Part shown: positions 36,901 through 44,922 of the stretch, one piece after another
Layout: every line of letters starts with the position of its first letter
Numbering within the stretch: the first letter of the stretch is position 1
Origin: Vibrio toranzoniae
GTDB taxonomy: Bacteria; Pseudomonadota; Gammaproteobacteria; Enterobacterales; Vibrionaceae
NCBI RefSeq assembly: GCF_024347655.1
Contig: NZ_AP025514.1
Coordinates: 1,612,001 to 1,676,000 of the forward strand
Reading direction: 5' to 3'
Length of the DNA stretch: 64,000 nucleotides
Notes under the pieces: model-generated
The model's database searches: none
Told to the model about the DNA's origin: nothing
What the model saw: only the letters and a program-made list of their open reading frames with translations
Program-made: the position numbers and the translations under genes

Positions 36901-39900
36901 GTTTATTTTTCCTTCTTTAAATTCTTTTTCATACTCACGCAGCTGGCTTGCCTTAAGCTGCGCAGAGTGCTCTGCGACTCTAAAGTAAGGAGTACGTTCG
37001 ACAACACGGTCAGCTATATCCGACCACGCATTTTCTTTGCGTACATCGATTAAGTTTGGTTGCTCTTGCCAATCTCTAACTTTGTTTAGATCAACCGTTT
37101 CTCCACTTTCAGGATCGCGGCCAAATGGGAAGGGATAACTTGGGGTAGATATCTGTTTACACAAATGCTCGGTACGGTTCCCAGATAAATTCAAATAAGG
37201 CGTCACCCCTAACAATGGTTTATCTATGATTTTTTGGGTATGAGGACATTGATGCTTATCTGCTATTAAAGAGAAACTCACTTGTTGCTCAAGTTCTAAA
37301 CGATAGCCATCACCACTCGGTGTCAACACTGAAGACTGCAGAGCCATCCACGCTTGGCGCAAAATTTCGTTAATATCTGCACGTATATCAGCATCCTCTA
37401 ACTCTATATTCAGAGCCGTAGCAAGCAACCTAGCTAACCTAGGTTGTCGTGGCCCATTACGCCTAATTTTTGGCCATGCCTCTACATTCCAAATGTGGGT
37501 AGGTTCATCTTGTCCTACTAAGAAAGCCGGCGAATATTTAGCCCCTATCCAGTTAATTTGCTCATCCGTCAACCTAACGGCTTTCATGCTTCGTACATGA
37601 AAATTCACACAAACAGTTAGGAAATCAACCCACTCTGCACGCGCTTTTTCAGCAGTATCAAAATTTCTCAACCATTCACTAGGAGCTGAACTCTCCTTTT
37701 TGGCTAAACCTGGATATTCCATGCAGACCAAACCCATGGTTTCGAGTGTGTTCTGTCTTTTAGGACGGCTATTGAACTCTCGTAACAACAGTAAACGAGC
37801 AAGTAATTTTGGATTAGCAACCATGTCCATGCGGTCATCGAAGTGCTCGTAGAACTTTTTAATCCACAGTTTTACTTCTTTCTGTTCCGCTAAGAATTCT
37901 TCGACTTCTTGCCAAGTGACCGTAATTGGTTTTGAAGAACCTCCCACAAGTTCCGAAATCTTCCCTTCAACGAACTCAATCATACTTTCGTTGCCACTCT
38001 CTTGCGCCATCTTGAGCATATCTTGGTACTGTTGAAGCTCTGGACTAGATGTAGAGTTAGCACCACTTTCTCGGATCGCTTTATCCAAGATCAAATGATA
38101 GATAGTTGAGCGCAAAAACTGCCTTTCAGAGTCTTGCTGTGACTTGGCAGAAAAACGAGCGGTACCTTGACGGCTATCGGTGAAAGTAATCATGCGACGG
38201 CCGTTCCAAGGACCTTTCAACTGCTCTTTCTTACCGTCTTGGCAATATTCCAATAATGTAGGGATCACCGTCGACAGCATAAACGGCGCGCCATTTCTGA
38301 AGTGACGGTAGAACTCGAAATTCTTGATTTTGGTGTGCTGGCAGCAAGGACAACGCACCGACAAAGCACCGTCACTTTTACGATACCCTTCGACTCGATT
38401 TATTAAATGCGCGCCGGAGACTTTAGCGGTTTTTACATCTCTCTGGTTATTGATCCAATATTCACCTGTTTCTTCAAAATTTAACGGTGAGATGAGAGCA
38501 AAGCGGTCATACTCTTCGGAAGTTTCTTCATCATCTTCGATGGTTAGATCTTCTTCTCCAACAAGGTCCAAGGCAAAGTCATCAATCGATGAATCTGGTT
38601 TTGTTAGTTGTAGCTGAGTATGACTGGTCTCTGAGTCTGTTCTTTCAGTCGCAGCCAATAAGCTAGTTCCGCAACCATTACAGCTAACCATTTCAAATAT
38701 CGGTGAACCACACGAGCACTTCTCACGGCGTGACATATGAACCATACCAAATCGCCAATCAATCGACTCTAAAGGGGTACCTACCTTTGCCGAGCAACCT
38801 GAGTTGGAGCAAACCCAAAGCCCACCAGCAACCCTGTGGAACAAATGGAGTCTAAACGGAATAAATGCATCGCCATCTACGTTCTTTGTCGAAGCACAGA
38901 TATCAAGCCATTGAAGTGAGTCCTGCTCTGATAACGGTTCCTCAGTTGCAGACAATAGCTTCCCTATTTCGCTCAACGTCATTCTGTTATCGGTTGAACT
39001 CAGGTGCTGCCTTAACGTTCTTAACGGCGGTAAGCTTTGCAATACATCATATCGCTCTATCTCGTTCGTTATGCTCGAAACACTATCAAGGTTCATCGTC
39101 TTGATTTGCTCCAGTTCCATCAACGGTTTGATTTCACGCTCGCCTTTCACTAAATGAACTTGAGTGATATCGACACCAGCGACGTCAGCCAAAAACGCTT
39201 TTAGATCCGCGTCAGAGTCCTTTCCACCAATCGTTGCGGAAGTCGCGACAAATCTCACTTGATCTGGCGTGACACCAAAACCATGCATTACACGTCGAAG
39301 CAACAAGGACAATTCAGCAGCTTGAGAACCGATATAGGTGTGAGCTTCATCTAAAACGATCCAACGCAGTTTGCCTTTAGAACGGTTCAAAATATTCGCG
39401 TCTTTTTGGCGAACCAACATGTACTCCAACATCGTAGAGTTGGTCACCAGTATTTGAGCTGGGTTTTCTCTCAACTCCTTTCGAGAAAGCTGTTCATTTG
39501 GGTGCTTTTTACGTTCTGCAGCGCTTACTGATTCGGGCGTATCACCATTAAACAGGCTGAATTTAACTTGATCACCCAACTGGTGAGTCCATGCCGTTAA
39601 ACGTTCTCTCTGACTGTTAATTAATGCATTGAGTGGATATAAGAACAAAGCCTCAACGCCATCAGGCTTGCTGTTGCGTTCTACAATGTCATTCAGAATT
39701 GGCACTAAGAAGCACTCTGTCTTACCAGAACCCGTACCACTACTCACGATTACCGACTTAGGAGATGCCTCCAACAGATGAGACCATGCTTCATGTTGAT
39801 GAGAATACGGGTACCAACTGCTATCAAAAAGGTAGTCTTCTTTCAGCTCTTTCGGCGGATTTGCCATTGCGTTTACAATCGAGCTGTTTAACAACCCACC

Positions 39901-40113
39901 CGATAGGTCTCGCATGCTTTGAGTATGCAGTTTCCAGCCAAAAGTGGCTTCAAATACAGGATCAGCAAGAAACGCCCCCTCTTTACCTGGGGGTTGAGAA
40001 AACGACTGCCACAAGAACTCACGTAACGGCTTAGACCGCAAACCAAATTGCCCTAAAGTAGCGCGCGCCGCGCGTTTGGTCAGTTGGTCAACTAAAGACT
40101 CAAAATATTGCAT
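33913..40113 (-). CDS. druE: Druantia helicase DruE (type III locus)
   Basis: 2066-aa superfamily 2 helicase with a DUF1998 region. Walker A is SSGTGSGKTECFL at about residue 122, the DEAH box is VLDEAHTYIG near residue 252, motif III is ATSATIGG, and motif VI is QRAGRAGRRGET in the second RecA lobe. Cys-pair clusters (CPCC, CSCGSPIF, CDKCGASN) suggest zinc ribbons. At about residues 1640-1690 DUF1998 reads FDNAAGGAGFSIQ and CDKACHRCLVDYS. Size and architecture fit DruE, the Druantia hallmark, and the gene begins 14 nt after a DruH-like gene, as in type III Druantia. The C-terminal 370 residues have no domain I can name. Related DUF1998 helicases in DISARM and Dpd systems are the main alternatives but have different neighbours. 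Confidence 0.82.
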   Translation of the reverse strand: MQYFESLVDQLTKRAARATLGQFGLRSKPLREFLWQSFSQPPGKEGAFLADPVFEATFGWKLHTQSMRDLSGGLLNSSIVNAMANPPKELKEDYLFDSSWYPYSHQHEAWSHLLEASPKSVIVSSGTGSGKTECFLVPILNDIVERNSKPDGVEALFLYPLNALINSQRERLTAWTHQLGDQVKFSLFNGDTPESVSAAERKKHPNEQLSRKELRENPAQILVTNSTMLEYMLVRQKDANILNRSKGKLRWIVLDEAHTYIGSQAAELSLLLRRVMHGFGVTPDQVRFVATSATIGGKDSDADLKAFLADVAGVDITQVHLVKGEREIKPLMELEQIKTMNLDSVSSITNEIERYDVLQSLPPLRTLRQHLSSTDNRMTLSEIGKLLSATEEPLSEQDSLQWLDICASTKNVDGDAFIPFRLHLFHRVAGGLWVCSNSGCSAKVGTPLESIDWRFGMVHMSRREKCSCGSPIFEMVSCNGCGTSLLAATERTDSETSHTQLQLTKPDSSIDDFALDLVGEEDLTIEDDEETSEEYDRFALISPLNFEETGEYWINNQRDVKTAKVSGAHLINRVEGYRKSDGALSVRCPCCQHTKIKNFEFYRHFRNGAPFMLSTVIPTLLEYCQDGKKEQLKGPWNGRRMITFTDSRQGTARFSAKSQQDSERQFLRSTIYHLILDKAIRESGANSTSSPELQQYQDMLKMAQESGNESMIEFVEGKISELVGGSSKPITVTWQEVEEFLAEQKEVKLWIKKFYEHFDDRMDMVANPKLLARLLLLREFNSRPKRQNTLETMGLVCMEYPGLAKKESSAPSEWLRNFDTAEKARAEWVDFLTVCVNFHVRSMKAVRLTDEQINWIGAKYSPAFLVGQDEPTHIWNVEAWPKIRRNGPRQPRLARLLATALNIELEDADIRADINEILRQAWMALQSSVLTPSGDGYRLELEQQVSFSLIADKHQCPHTQKIIDKPLLGVTPYLNLSGNRTEHLCKQISTPSYPFPFGRDPESGETVDLNKVRDWQEQPNLIDVRKENAWSDIADRVVERTPYFRVAEHSAQLKASQLREYEKEFKEGKINVLSCSTTMEMGVDIGGISVVAMNNAPPNPANYLQRAGRAGRRGETKSIALTLCKSTPHGEHIFSNTRWAFDTEIKVPNVSLSSDYIVRRHVNSLLLSTFLNHVVKSENSLKLNCGNFFKSDHESAASQADQFVDWCVNGALDFVQDGLDTLLRRTSLDATSRIEILDTSAKHMKRIVERWSVEHQLLKEQSKSLEENPNSLSTAQAAVESQIQRLEGEFLLSELARKGFLPGYGFPTDVVSLNTDHVKVIERRKRYIKMKQDQINDKTSRKDNLYSAAGFPSRDLSVAIRDYAPGNDVVIDGRVYQSKGVLLNWHSPATVDQVKEIQALRWAWRCDKCGASNTSLLRPEQCECCGNEFNFSDEKTKDRIHPYIQPASFAVDIRDEPHNDISRLNHVPFNDPWVTVDSSEWHEVSVNPGASYRSSHNGHVYYYSAGPVNQGYALCLECGRMEVMPEGGDKSPKEVLMGHPRLRGGKGHLTSSREVLCGGNDRELTVKGPLKLGHSTYTDVFELLLFDEQGKPLVERSIARSVAVLMRNQLSEKLGINNDEIGCTTKPVNHEGREVQAIVLFDNAAGGAGFSIQASEYVVELLQGAKKVASSCHCDKACHRCLVDYSTQHVLDLLDRRKVATYLSNGFFNNLSLPVEYELFDHHNRRELRPLMIAIEKTLAKHEDSNLYVELPISQLSDLGDWQLYQAFSRWVAERKVNLILTEVQVQELSLEQKVTLSWYQNHPNVKLMSKLLNDHVNHQVLASVASESYCYQWGLRDDDHETLVVGVGSLGELVDFDPTRLRQSSDVEKIVIDSELDGKASEFGLKFWTLVFKRSPALMTLMQDQVIESATYSDRYLAATLPVSLCFNTLKFLGEHYKSCQVEIHTGELSRGYKPTTVQDNFFDDYSRDKVVGLAFESSAANMSFKTTSKYKLPHSRTLVLSFDNGKQVTLWLDQGFGYWFADKRLSENHLPYHLDDEEHANIIVEGQAQISSGTFPTDVFVTFS

Positions 40114-40127
40114 GGTTGGTTTACCTT

Positions 40128-43100
40128 TTAGCTGTTCACTAGGCCGAAAATCATTTTATGTGTAAGAGCGAACACTTGTTCAAAATAGTCAGGGTCGAAG
40201 CTGTTGTATTGTCTCATCGCATGTACCACCTCTGGTGTCATTCTCAGCGATGCAGAGCCACAAGTGGACAAAGCAAGCAATACGGGTGCGTTCATCACGT
40301 TATTACGGTAGAGATCTTTAGTAGTGAAGCACACCTCTGCTAATTGTGGTTTAACTGCCTTAATTGAACTCTTAAATATGTGGTCCGAAAATTCGCATGG
40401 CCAGTGAGATTCATTGTATTGGTTATTCAATGAATTTCTCAGGTCAAACAATTGCTGAATGTAAGCGGCAGGATTAAGCGAAGGTTTCTCTCGATTAGGA
40501 TCAATTTTATGCATTAAAAGATTCTTGAGGCTTTGTAAGCCGTGGTATCTCGTCACTAATTCGTTTAATTTCGATTCTATCTGGTCACAAATAATGTCAG
40601 AAAAATCGTTGCCATACACTTCTATACGCGAAGCATAGAAAGCACTCACTACCGCGATCGCATCTCGAGCTTTAATGGAGTGCCATGAAAAAGGGAACTG
40701 TTGACGGAACTGCCAAATACGCTCAGCTTCTTTCTTATTTGCACTTAACAGCATCGCAAGCATAAATTCGGGCTTAGTGATTGCACCTCTCCACAGATCG
40801 AATGTGGTAAGCGGAACACTATCAAAGGCCAACAAGGCTTTAATGTACTTCCATTCAGGCGCACTAAATTCTGTCGCCAACTGACCGCAAACCACCGAGA
40901 ACTTATCTAGACGATCTTTACGAGCCCCAATAGATGCCGCTTCTTCTAGTCGATTACTCGGCGACGATAACAGTTCAAGGTCTTTACTCCACATCAAAGG
41001 TCTTACACCCTGTTCGGCTTCGTCAGCATAGATAAGCCAAGCACCAGGCGAAGCGTCTTCTTCAGGGAAACACCACTGTTCGTCATTCTTGATTAAAGTA
41101 ATCGGTGCATAAGTTGGGTTATCCAAAGGCACCATAGAAAGTGTGCCCATGAAGTTATTGTTCTCGATTTCAATCGTGCCTTGTGCTCTGTTTGGAATAA
41201 GTGCATTACTGTAAGCATTAACACTGAAATTGAAAATGGTATGTGCATTGTCCAGCACCGATACCTTAACAGCTGCATCTAACGAAGATGATAGAGCTAG
41301 CAGGGAGTCAATATCCTCTTTGAACGTTGCTAAGGAAAATCCTGTAGATAATACGTCACCTTTTGGCAAAATTCGCTTCACGTAAGCCGACTTAGAAAAA
41401 GCGCCATAAATATCTCTAGCGAGAAGCTTGAATTCCACCTCTAGCGAATCACTGACGCCATAGCCGAATAACTCATAACGATTAAGCGTATCGACTAAAA
41501 TTGCTTCAGCATTACGAACCGCTTCTCCCCCAGAGCTAATCAGACAAATACCTTTAGCGGGGAATGGCAATGTTATCGACAACGACTTCGCTTGGTCTTG
41601 CCACCATATCGCAACGTCAACTTGTGCTGGTGGGTGAGCTTGATGACTGAGCATATCCAAAGTGCGTTTGGCTTCGTTCGGATCTTGCTGAGAATGAGAT
41701 AGAACCGAGCTCGGCAGAACATCGAGTCGTTCTGCGCCTTTTAACGCAATGGATGGCAGTGGCTTATTTGAATAAAAGCCGATTTGACCAATTTGTACCG
41801 TGTGGCTCGGTTGAAATTCAATAGAAAAATCGTCCGGTAGCAAACCTACGGTAAAACGCTTAACAGGTTTGTTATTCTCAAACAAAGCGATATCAACCTT
41901 ACCAAAAGGTACCGTATTCATTGACTGCCATTGTTCAAGCATTGTATTGCGCCAACGAAGCTGAGTATTTGGAATTTCTGATTGCTGACCATTTTCATCG
42001 ATGGCGACTAAGCTAGGAACACCAATAAAGCACTTACTTGGATTAGTTTGATAAGGGACTGGCTGACCAACCAAATTGAATTCAAGAGGTTGCACACCTT
42101 CTCGGTCAAGTGACACACAATAGGCGTCAAAATAAAATTCCGTCTCTATTTGAGCATTAACATCATAAAGAATACGTTCATTGATGTGACCTACCATAGC
42201 AAGTGTGGGATGTGACAAGTGCTCAGGCACTAAAACTAAAGCGTTCGCTTCTGCACATTCGATACTTCCAGCACCCTTAAGTAGCCACTCATCATTATGT
42301 TGAGTGAATACCCAAGGTTCATTGGCATCAACTCCCGCGCCACCAAGCACTGGAGCGTACCATTCATTACCAAGGTCATCCGTTGCTTTCAATTGTATGT
42401 CGCAGTCGAACCACTCTGTTGGAAAAGACTTAGTATAAACATCCAATAAATAATGCTCAGAGTCAGCGCCGCGTTTGAATGCCTTTGCCAACAAAAGGCT
42501 CTTACTGCCAACCGCAAACAGGTTTATGCGGTCCGGCAAATTCACGCTACTAAACAGTTGCTGTAAGAACTTGGCATTAAGACGAGACTTGAGTGTAATA
42601 TCAATTTGGTTCTGCCACTGATAATCGTCATCCGATACCGACATATCCATCATTGAGGCATAATAAGAATAAGATTTACGTAGAGAACGAAGAATCTTAA
42701 TAGAGTTTGGTAAACGGCGTTGAACTTCAACGGCAAGACCAAGCGCATTACCTAATAAAGTTCGCGCAGCTTCAGGTTCCATATTCAATGGTAAACCTTG
42801 CGACCAATTTGCATCGACCGTATTCAAGTAATGAAGCGGATCGCTTTGCTCGTCTAGCCCGTGCTTATCGACCAGATAATAAATGGATTCAGCAACTTGG
42901 GCGACAATGCTATAAACCGTTTCATCACGATATGATGCCGCAATATAGTGCGCGTGTGCTTTAGCAACTGACACCGCGCTTAACCGTGAGTTAGCAAATT
43001 GCCCATAATCTTGAATCACTTGTTCGAAGTAATGGGCAAGCCTGCTATTTGGATCTTGGATAAGTGTTTGTGGCAAACCACCTTCTACCGCGACAGTTCC

Positions 43101-43487
43101 AAGTAACATGCGTCCCTTAGTATAACTTAATACCTTTCGTCCCCAAAAGCTTAAACCTTTAGCAACAATCTCACTTCTTTGAGTTGGTGAAATTGCGTTG
43201 GCCTGTAAGCCGAGAGACTCCAATACAGGTTCCCAAGCCCAAACGCCGCCTTGAAAAGACGTGCGCCACCACTCCGCCGCATACAATACAAAACACCCTG
43301 CCCATTCCCTTGTCGGCTTATTCGAATAGGTTTGAATACCATTACTTTCGACGCTAGAAATCAACGACTGCTTAAGTAACTCAAACTCCAAAGCTGTTAC
43401 TTTGTAACTATAAATAGGTTGAGCATTTGGTTTGGTCAACTCTCTCGCATTAAGAATTGAAGAGAGGACATTTCTGTATGTTTGCAT
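40128..43487 (-). CDS. druH: Druantia protein DruH (type III locus)
   Basis: 1119-aa protein with no motif I can identify. It is predicted soluble, rich in short beta-type segments and aromatic residues in the middle, and ends in a helical region (about 850-1119). In type III Druantia a protein of this size, DruH, precedes DruE in a two-gene operon, exactly as here (14-nt spacing, same strand). The start ATG has AGGATT upstream. Assignment is by size and neighbour, so it is less certain than DruE. Function of DruH is unknown; the pair confers phage resistance in described examples. Confidence 0.7.
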   Translation of the reverse strand: MQTYRNVLSSILNARELTKPNAQPIYSYKVTALEFELLKQSLISSVESNGIQTYSNKPTREWAGCFVLYAAEWWRTSFQGGVWAWEPVLESLGLQANAISPTQRSEIVAKGLSFWGRKVLSYTKGRMLLGTVAVEGGLPQTLIQDPNSRLAHYFEQVIQDYGQFANSRLSAVSVAKAHAHYIAASYRDETVYSIVAQVAESIYYLVDKHGLDEQSDPLHYLNTVDANWSQGLPLNMEPEAARTLLGNALGLAVEVQRRLPNSIKILRSLRKSYSYYASMMDMSVSDDDYQWQNQIDITLKSRLNAKFLQQLFSSVNLPDRINLFAVGSKSLLLAKAFKRGADSEHYLLDVYTKSFPTEWFDCDIQLKATDDLGNEWYAPVLGGAGVDANEPWVFTQHNDEWLLKGAGSIECAEANALVLVPEHLSHPTLAMVGHINERILYDVNAQIETEFYFDAYCVSLDREGVQPLEFNLVGQPVPYQTNPSKCFIGVPSLVAIDENGQQSEIPNTQLRWRNTMLEQWQSMNTVPFGKVDIALFENNKPVKRFTVGLLPDDFSIEFQPSHTVQIGQIGFYSNKPLPSIALKGAERLDVLPSSVLSHSQQDPNEAKRTLDMLSHQAHPPAQVDVAIWWQDQAKSLSITLPFPAKGICLISSGGEAVRNAEAILVDTLNRYELFGYGVSDSLEVEFKLLARDIYGAFSKSAYVKRILPKGDVLSTGFSLATFKEDIDSLLALSSSLDAAVKVSVLDNAHTIFNFSVNAYSNALIPNRAQGTIEIENNNFMGTLSMVPLDNPTYAPITLIKNDEQWCFPEEDASPGAWLIYADEAEQGVRPLMWSKDLELLSSPSNRLEEAASIGARKDRLDKFSVVCGQLATEFSAPEWKYIKALLAFDSVPLTTFDLWRGAITKPEFMLAMLLSANKKEAERIWQFRQQFPFSWHSIKARDAIAVVSAFYASRIEVYGNDFSDIICDQIESKLNELVTRYHGLQSLKNLLMHKIDPNREKPSLNPAAYIQQLFDLRNSLNNQYNESHWPCEFSDHIFKSSIKAVKPQLAEVCFTTKDLYRNNVMNAPVLLALSTCGSASLRMTPEVVHAMRQYNSFDPDYFEQVFALTHKMIFGLVNS

Positions 43488-43590
43488 AATGAATCCTGAC
43501 GTAGTGTGGCGCCTTAAATACGCTCAAGTCGAACCTATTTTTATAATTGGTAATTTGCGTTATTTAATTGAATAAGTGGTGTACGTAAGC

Positions 43591-44922
43591 TTACGAAACT
43601 GAAGCATATTCCGAAAATTCTTTGGGCCATTTAACCTTAGAGTCACCATTTAACGAAATAACAAACGGGATAACCCATAACCTAAGCTTAGGTGGCGATG
43701 CCTCATCAAAGTCAAAACTATGCTTAATCGCTTCTTGGAAATCACTATGGGCAGGATAAATCAAAAACAGGTCGCCCTCTCCCTGCAGGTATTTATGACC
43801 ATAGGCAAACATTTGATACATATCAGACTGTGATAAACCGTAGTTATGTGCAGTTAAGTCGATAAGCTTCCATTTGGTATCTAGAATCACTTGCAAGTTA
43901 TCTGATTTGGTAAGCATTAAATCAGGACGAAGTTGGAACTGGCGATGACCATTATGATGAACTAAATATTCAGACTTAACTTGCGTGCTAAGAGTAACGC
44001 CATCAGCTAAGTTCCTACGTAGCATAGACGCGACGTAACTTTCAAACACCGACTCCATAGGAAAAAGTAAAGACTGCGCATCCGCCGAGCCTTTCATGCT
44101 AAGAGGTGAAAACCCTTCGAGGATCAACCTTGCCCATGCAAGGGGGGACTGGTAATAGTCCATGCCTCTGTCTAGTTTTACACGCGCAAAATCTTGCTTC
44201 ACATTGGTACTTGCCGGTATGCCATCAAACGTAAAATCCAACTCCCGAAGTAACTTTTGGTTTTGGTTCCTTCGGGTGTACGCCGCTACTTTTTTTAAGG
44301 CGGCGCGTATTAACCGATTGGCTGGTCTGTTTTGCAAAAAATCATCAAACTCACAATAAAATTTGTGTTTGTTCACTGAGTTATAGCGTACCTGTTTAGC
44401 CACCAGTAACTTGCCTTTTTTAAAGCCTAAGTTGTCTTGCTGTTTTACGTAGTCACTGCGTAAACCTCGCTTCACCAGTTGGTTAACACTGTGTAAAAAC
44501 TGCTGAATAAACACTTCAAGCAGCGGCATTTTCAAGGTATCAACGTTTGCCGACTGATTAGCAATATGTCTAAATTCACCAAGGTGTTTGAGCATCATCA
44601 GCAAGAGTTTTCGCGACTCGTCGATGGCCTCTGGTGAGTTATCTGTTTTTTTCGCGACTTTGGGTAATACTTCAATGTGTTCACCATTGGGCGTAAACAA
44701 TACGCCCACGTAGTTTCTTACTTGGAGCAACTTGTCGCCGTAACGGCTACACAGCTTTAAAAAGCGCCCCACATTGTCTTTGTTTTCATTTAAACAAAGT
44801 CGTTCTAAATAGTGAAACGCGTTGGCTGAAATAAGCGTGTAACCATTTGCTTGCGCAGCTTGTTCATCGCAAGTTAAGTAGCCAAATTCAAAAACAGTAA
44901 GAGGAACGGTCATGTTAATCAA
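43591..44922 (-). CDS. mcrC: McrC-type restriction nuclease subunit
   Basis: 443-aa McrC-family protein. It contains the N-terminal segment LTVFEFGYLTCDEQ and the nuclease domain with LRPDLMLTKSDNLQVILDTKWKLID (PD-(D/E)xK motif, D..DTKWK) near residue 335. It partners McrB in GTP-driven cleavage of modified DNA. A TTG at 44922 has a GAGGG with good spacing, while an ATG three codons later follows the mcrB stop by one base; either may be used. The two genes are translationally coupled. The family is abundant in defence islands. Confidence 0.9.
   Translation of the reverse strand: MINMTVPLTVFEFGYLTCDEQAAQANGYTLISANAFHYLERLCLNENKDNVGRFLKLCSRYGDKLLQVRNYVGVLFTPNGEHIEVLPKVAKKTDNSPEAIDESRKLLLMMLKHLGEFRHIANQSANVDTLKMPLLEVFIQQFLHSVNQLVKRGLRSDYVKQQDNLGFKKGKLLVAKQVRYNSVNKHKFYCEFDDFLQNRPANRLIRAALKKVAAYTRRNQNQKLLRELDFTFDGIPASTNVKQDFARVKLDRGMDYYQSPLAWARLILEGFSPLSMKGSADAQSLLFPMESVFESYVASMLRRNLADGVTLSTQVKSEYLVHHNGHRQFQLRPDLMLTKSDNLQVILDTKWKLIDLTAHNYGLSQSDMYQMFAYGHKYLQGEGDLFLIYPAHSDFQEAIKHSFDFDEASPPKLRLWVIPFVISLNGDSKVKWPKEFSEYASVS

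Noticed and set aside
33913..40113. DISARM (DrmA) or Dpd helicase
   Set aside because: No DrmB, DrmC, methylase or dpd neighbours; the adjacent 1119-aa gene and 14-nt spacing fit Druantia III better.
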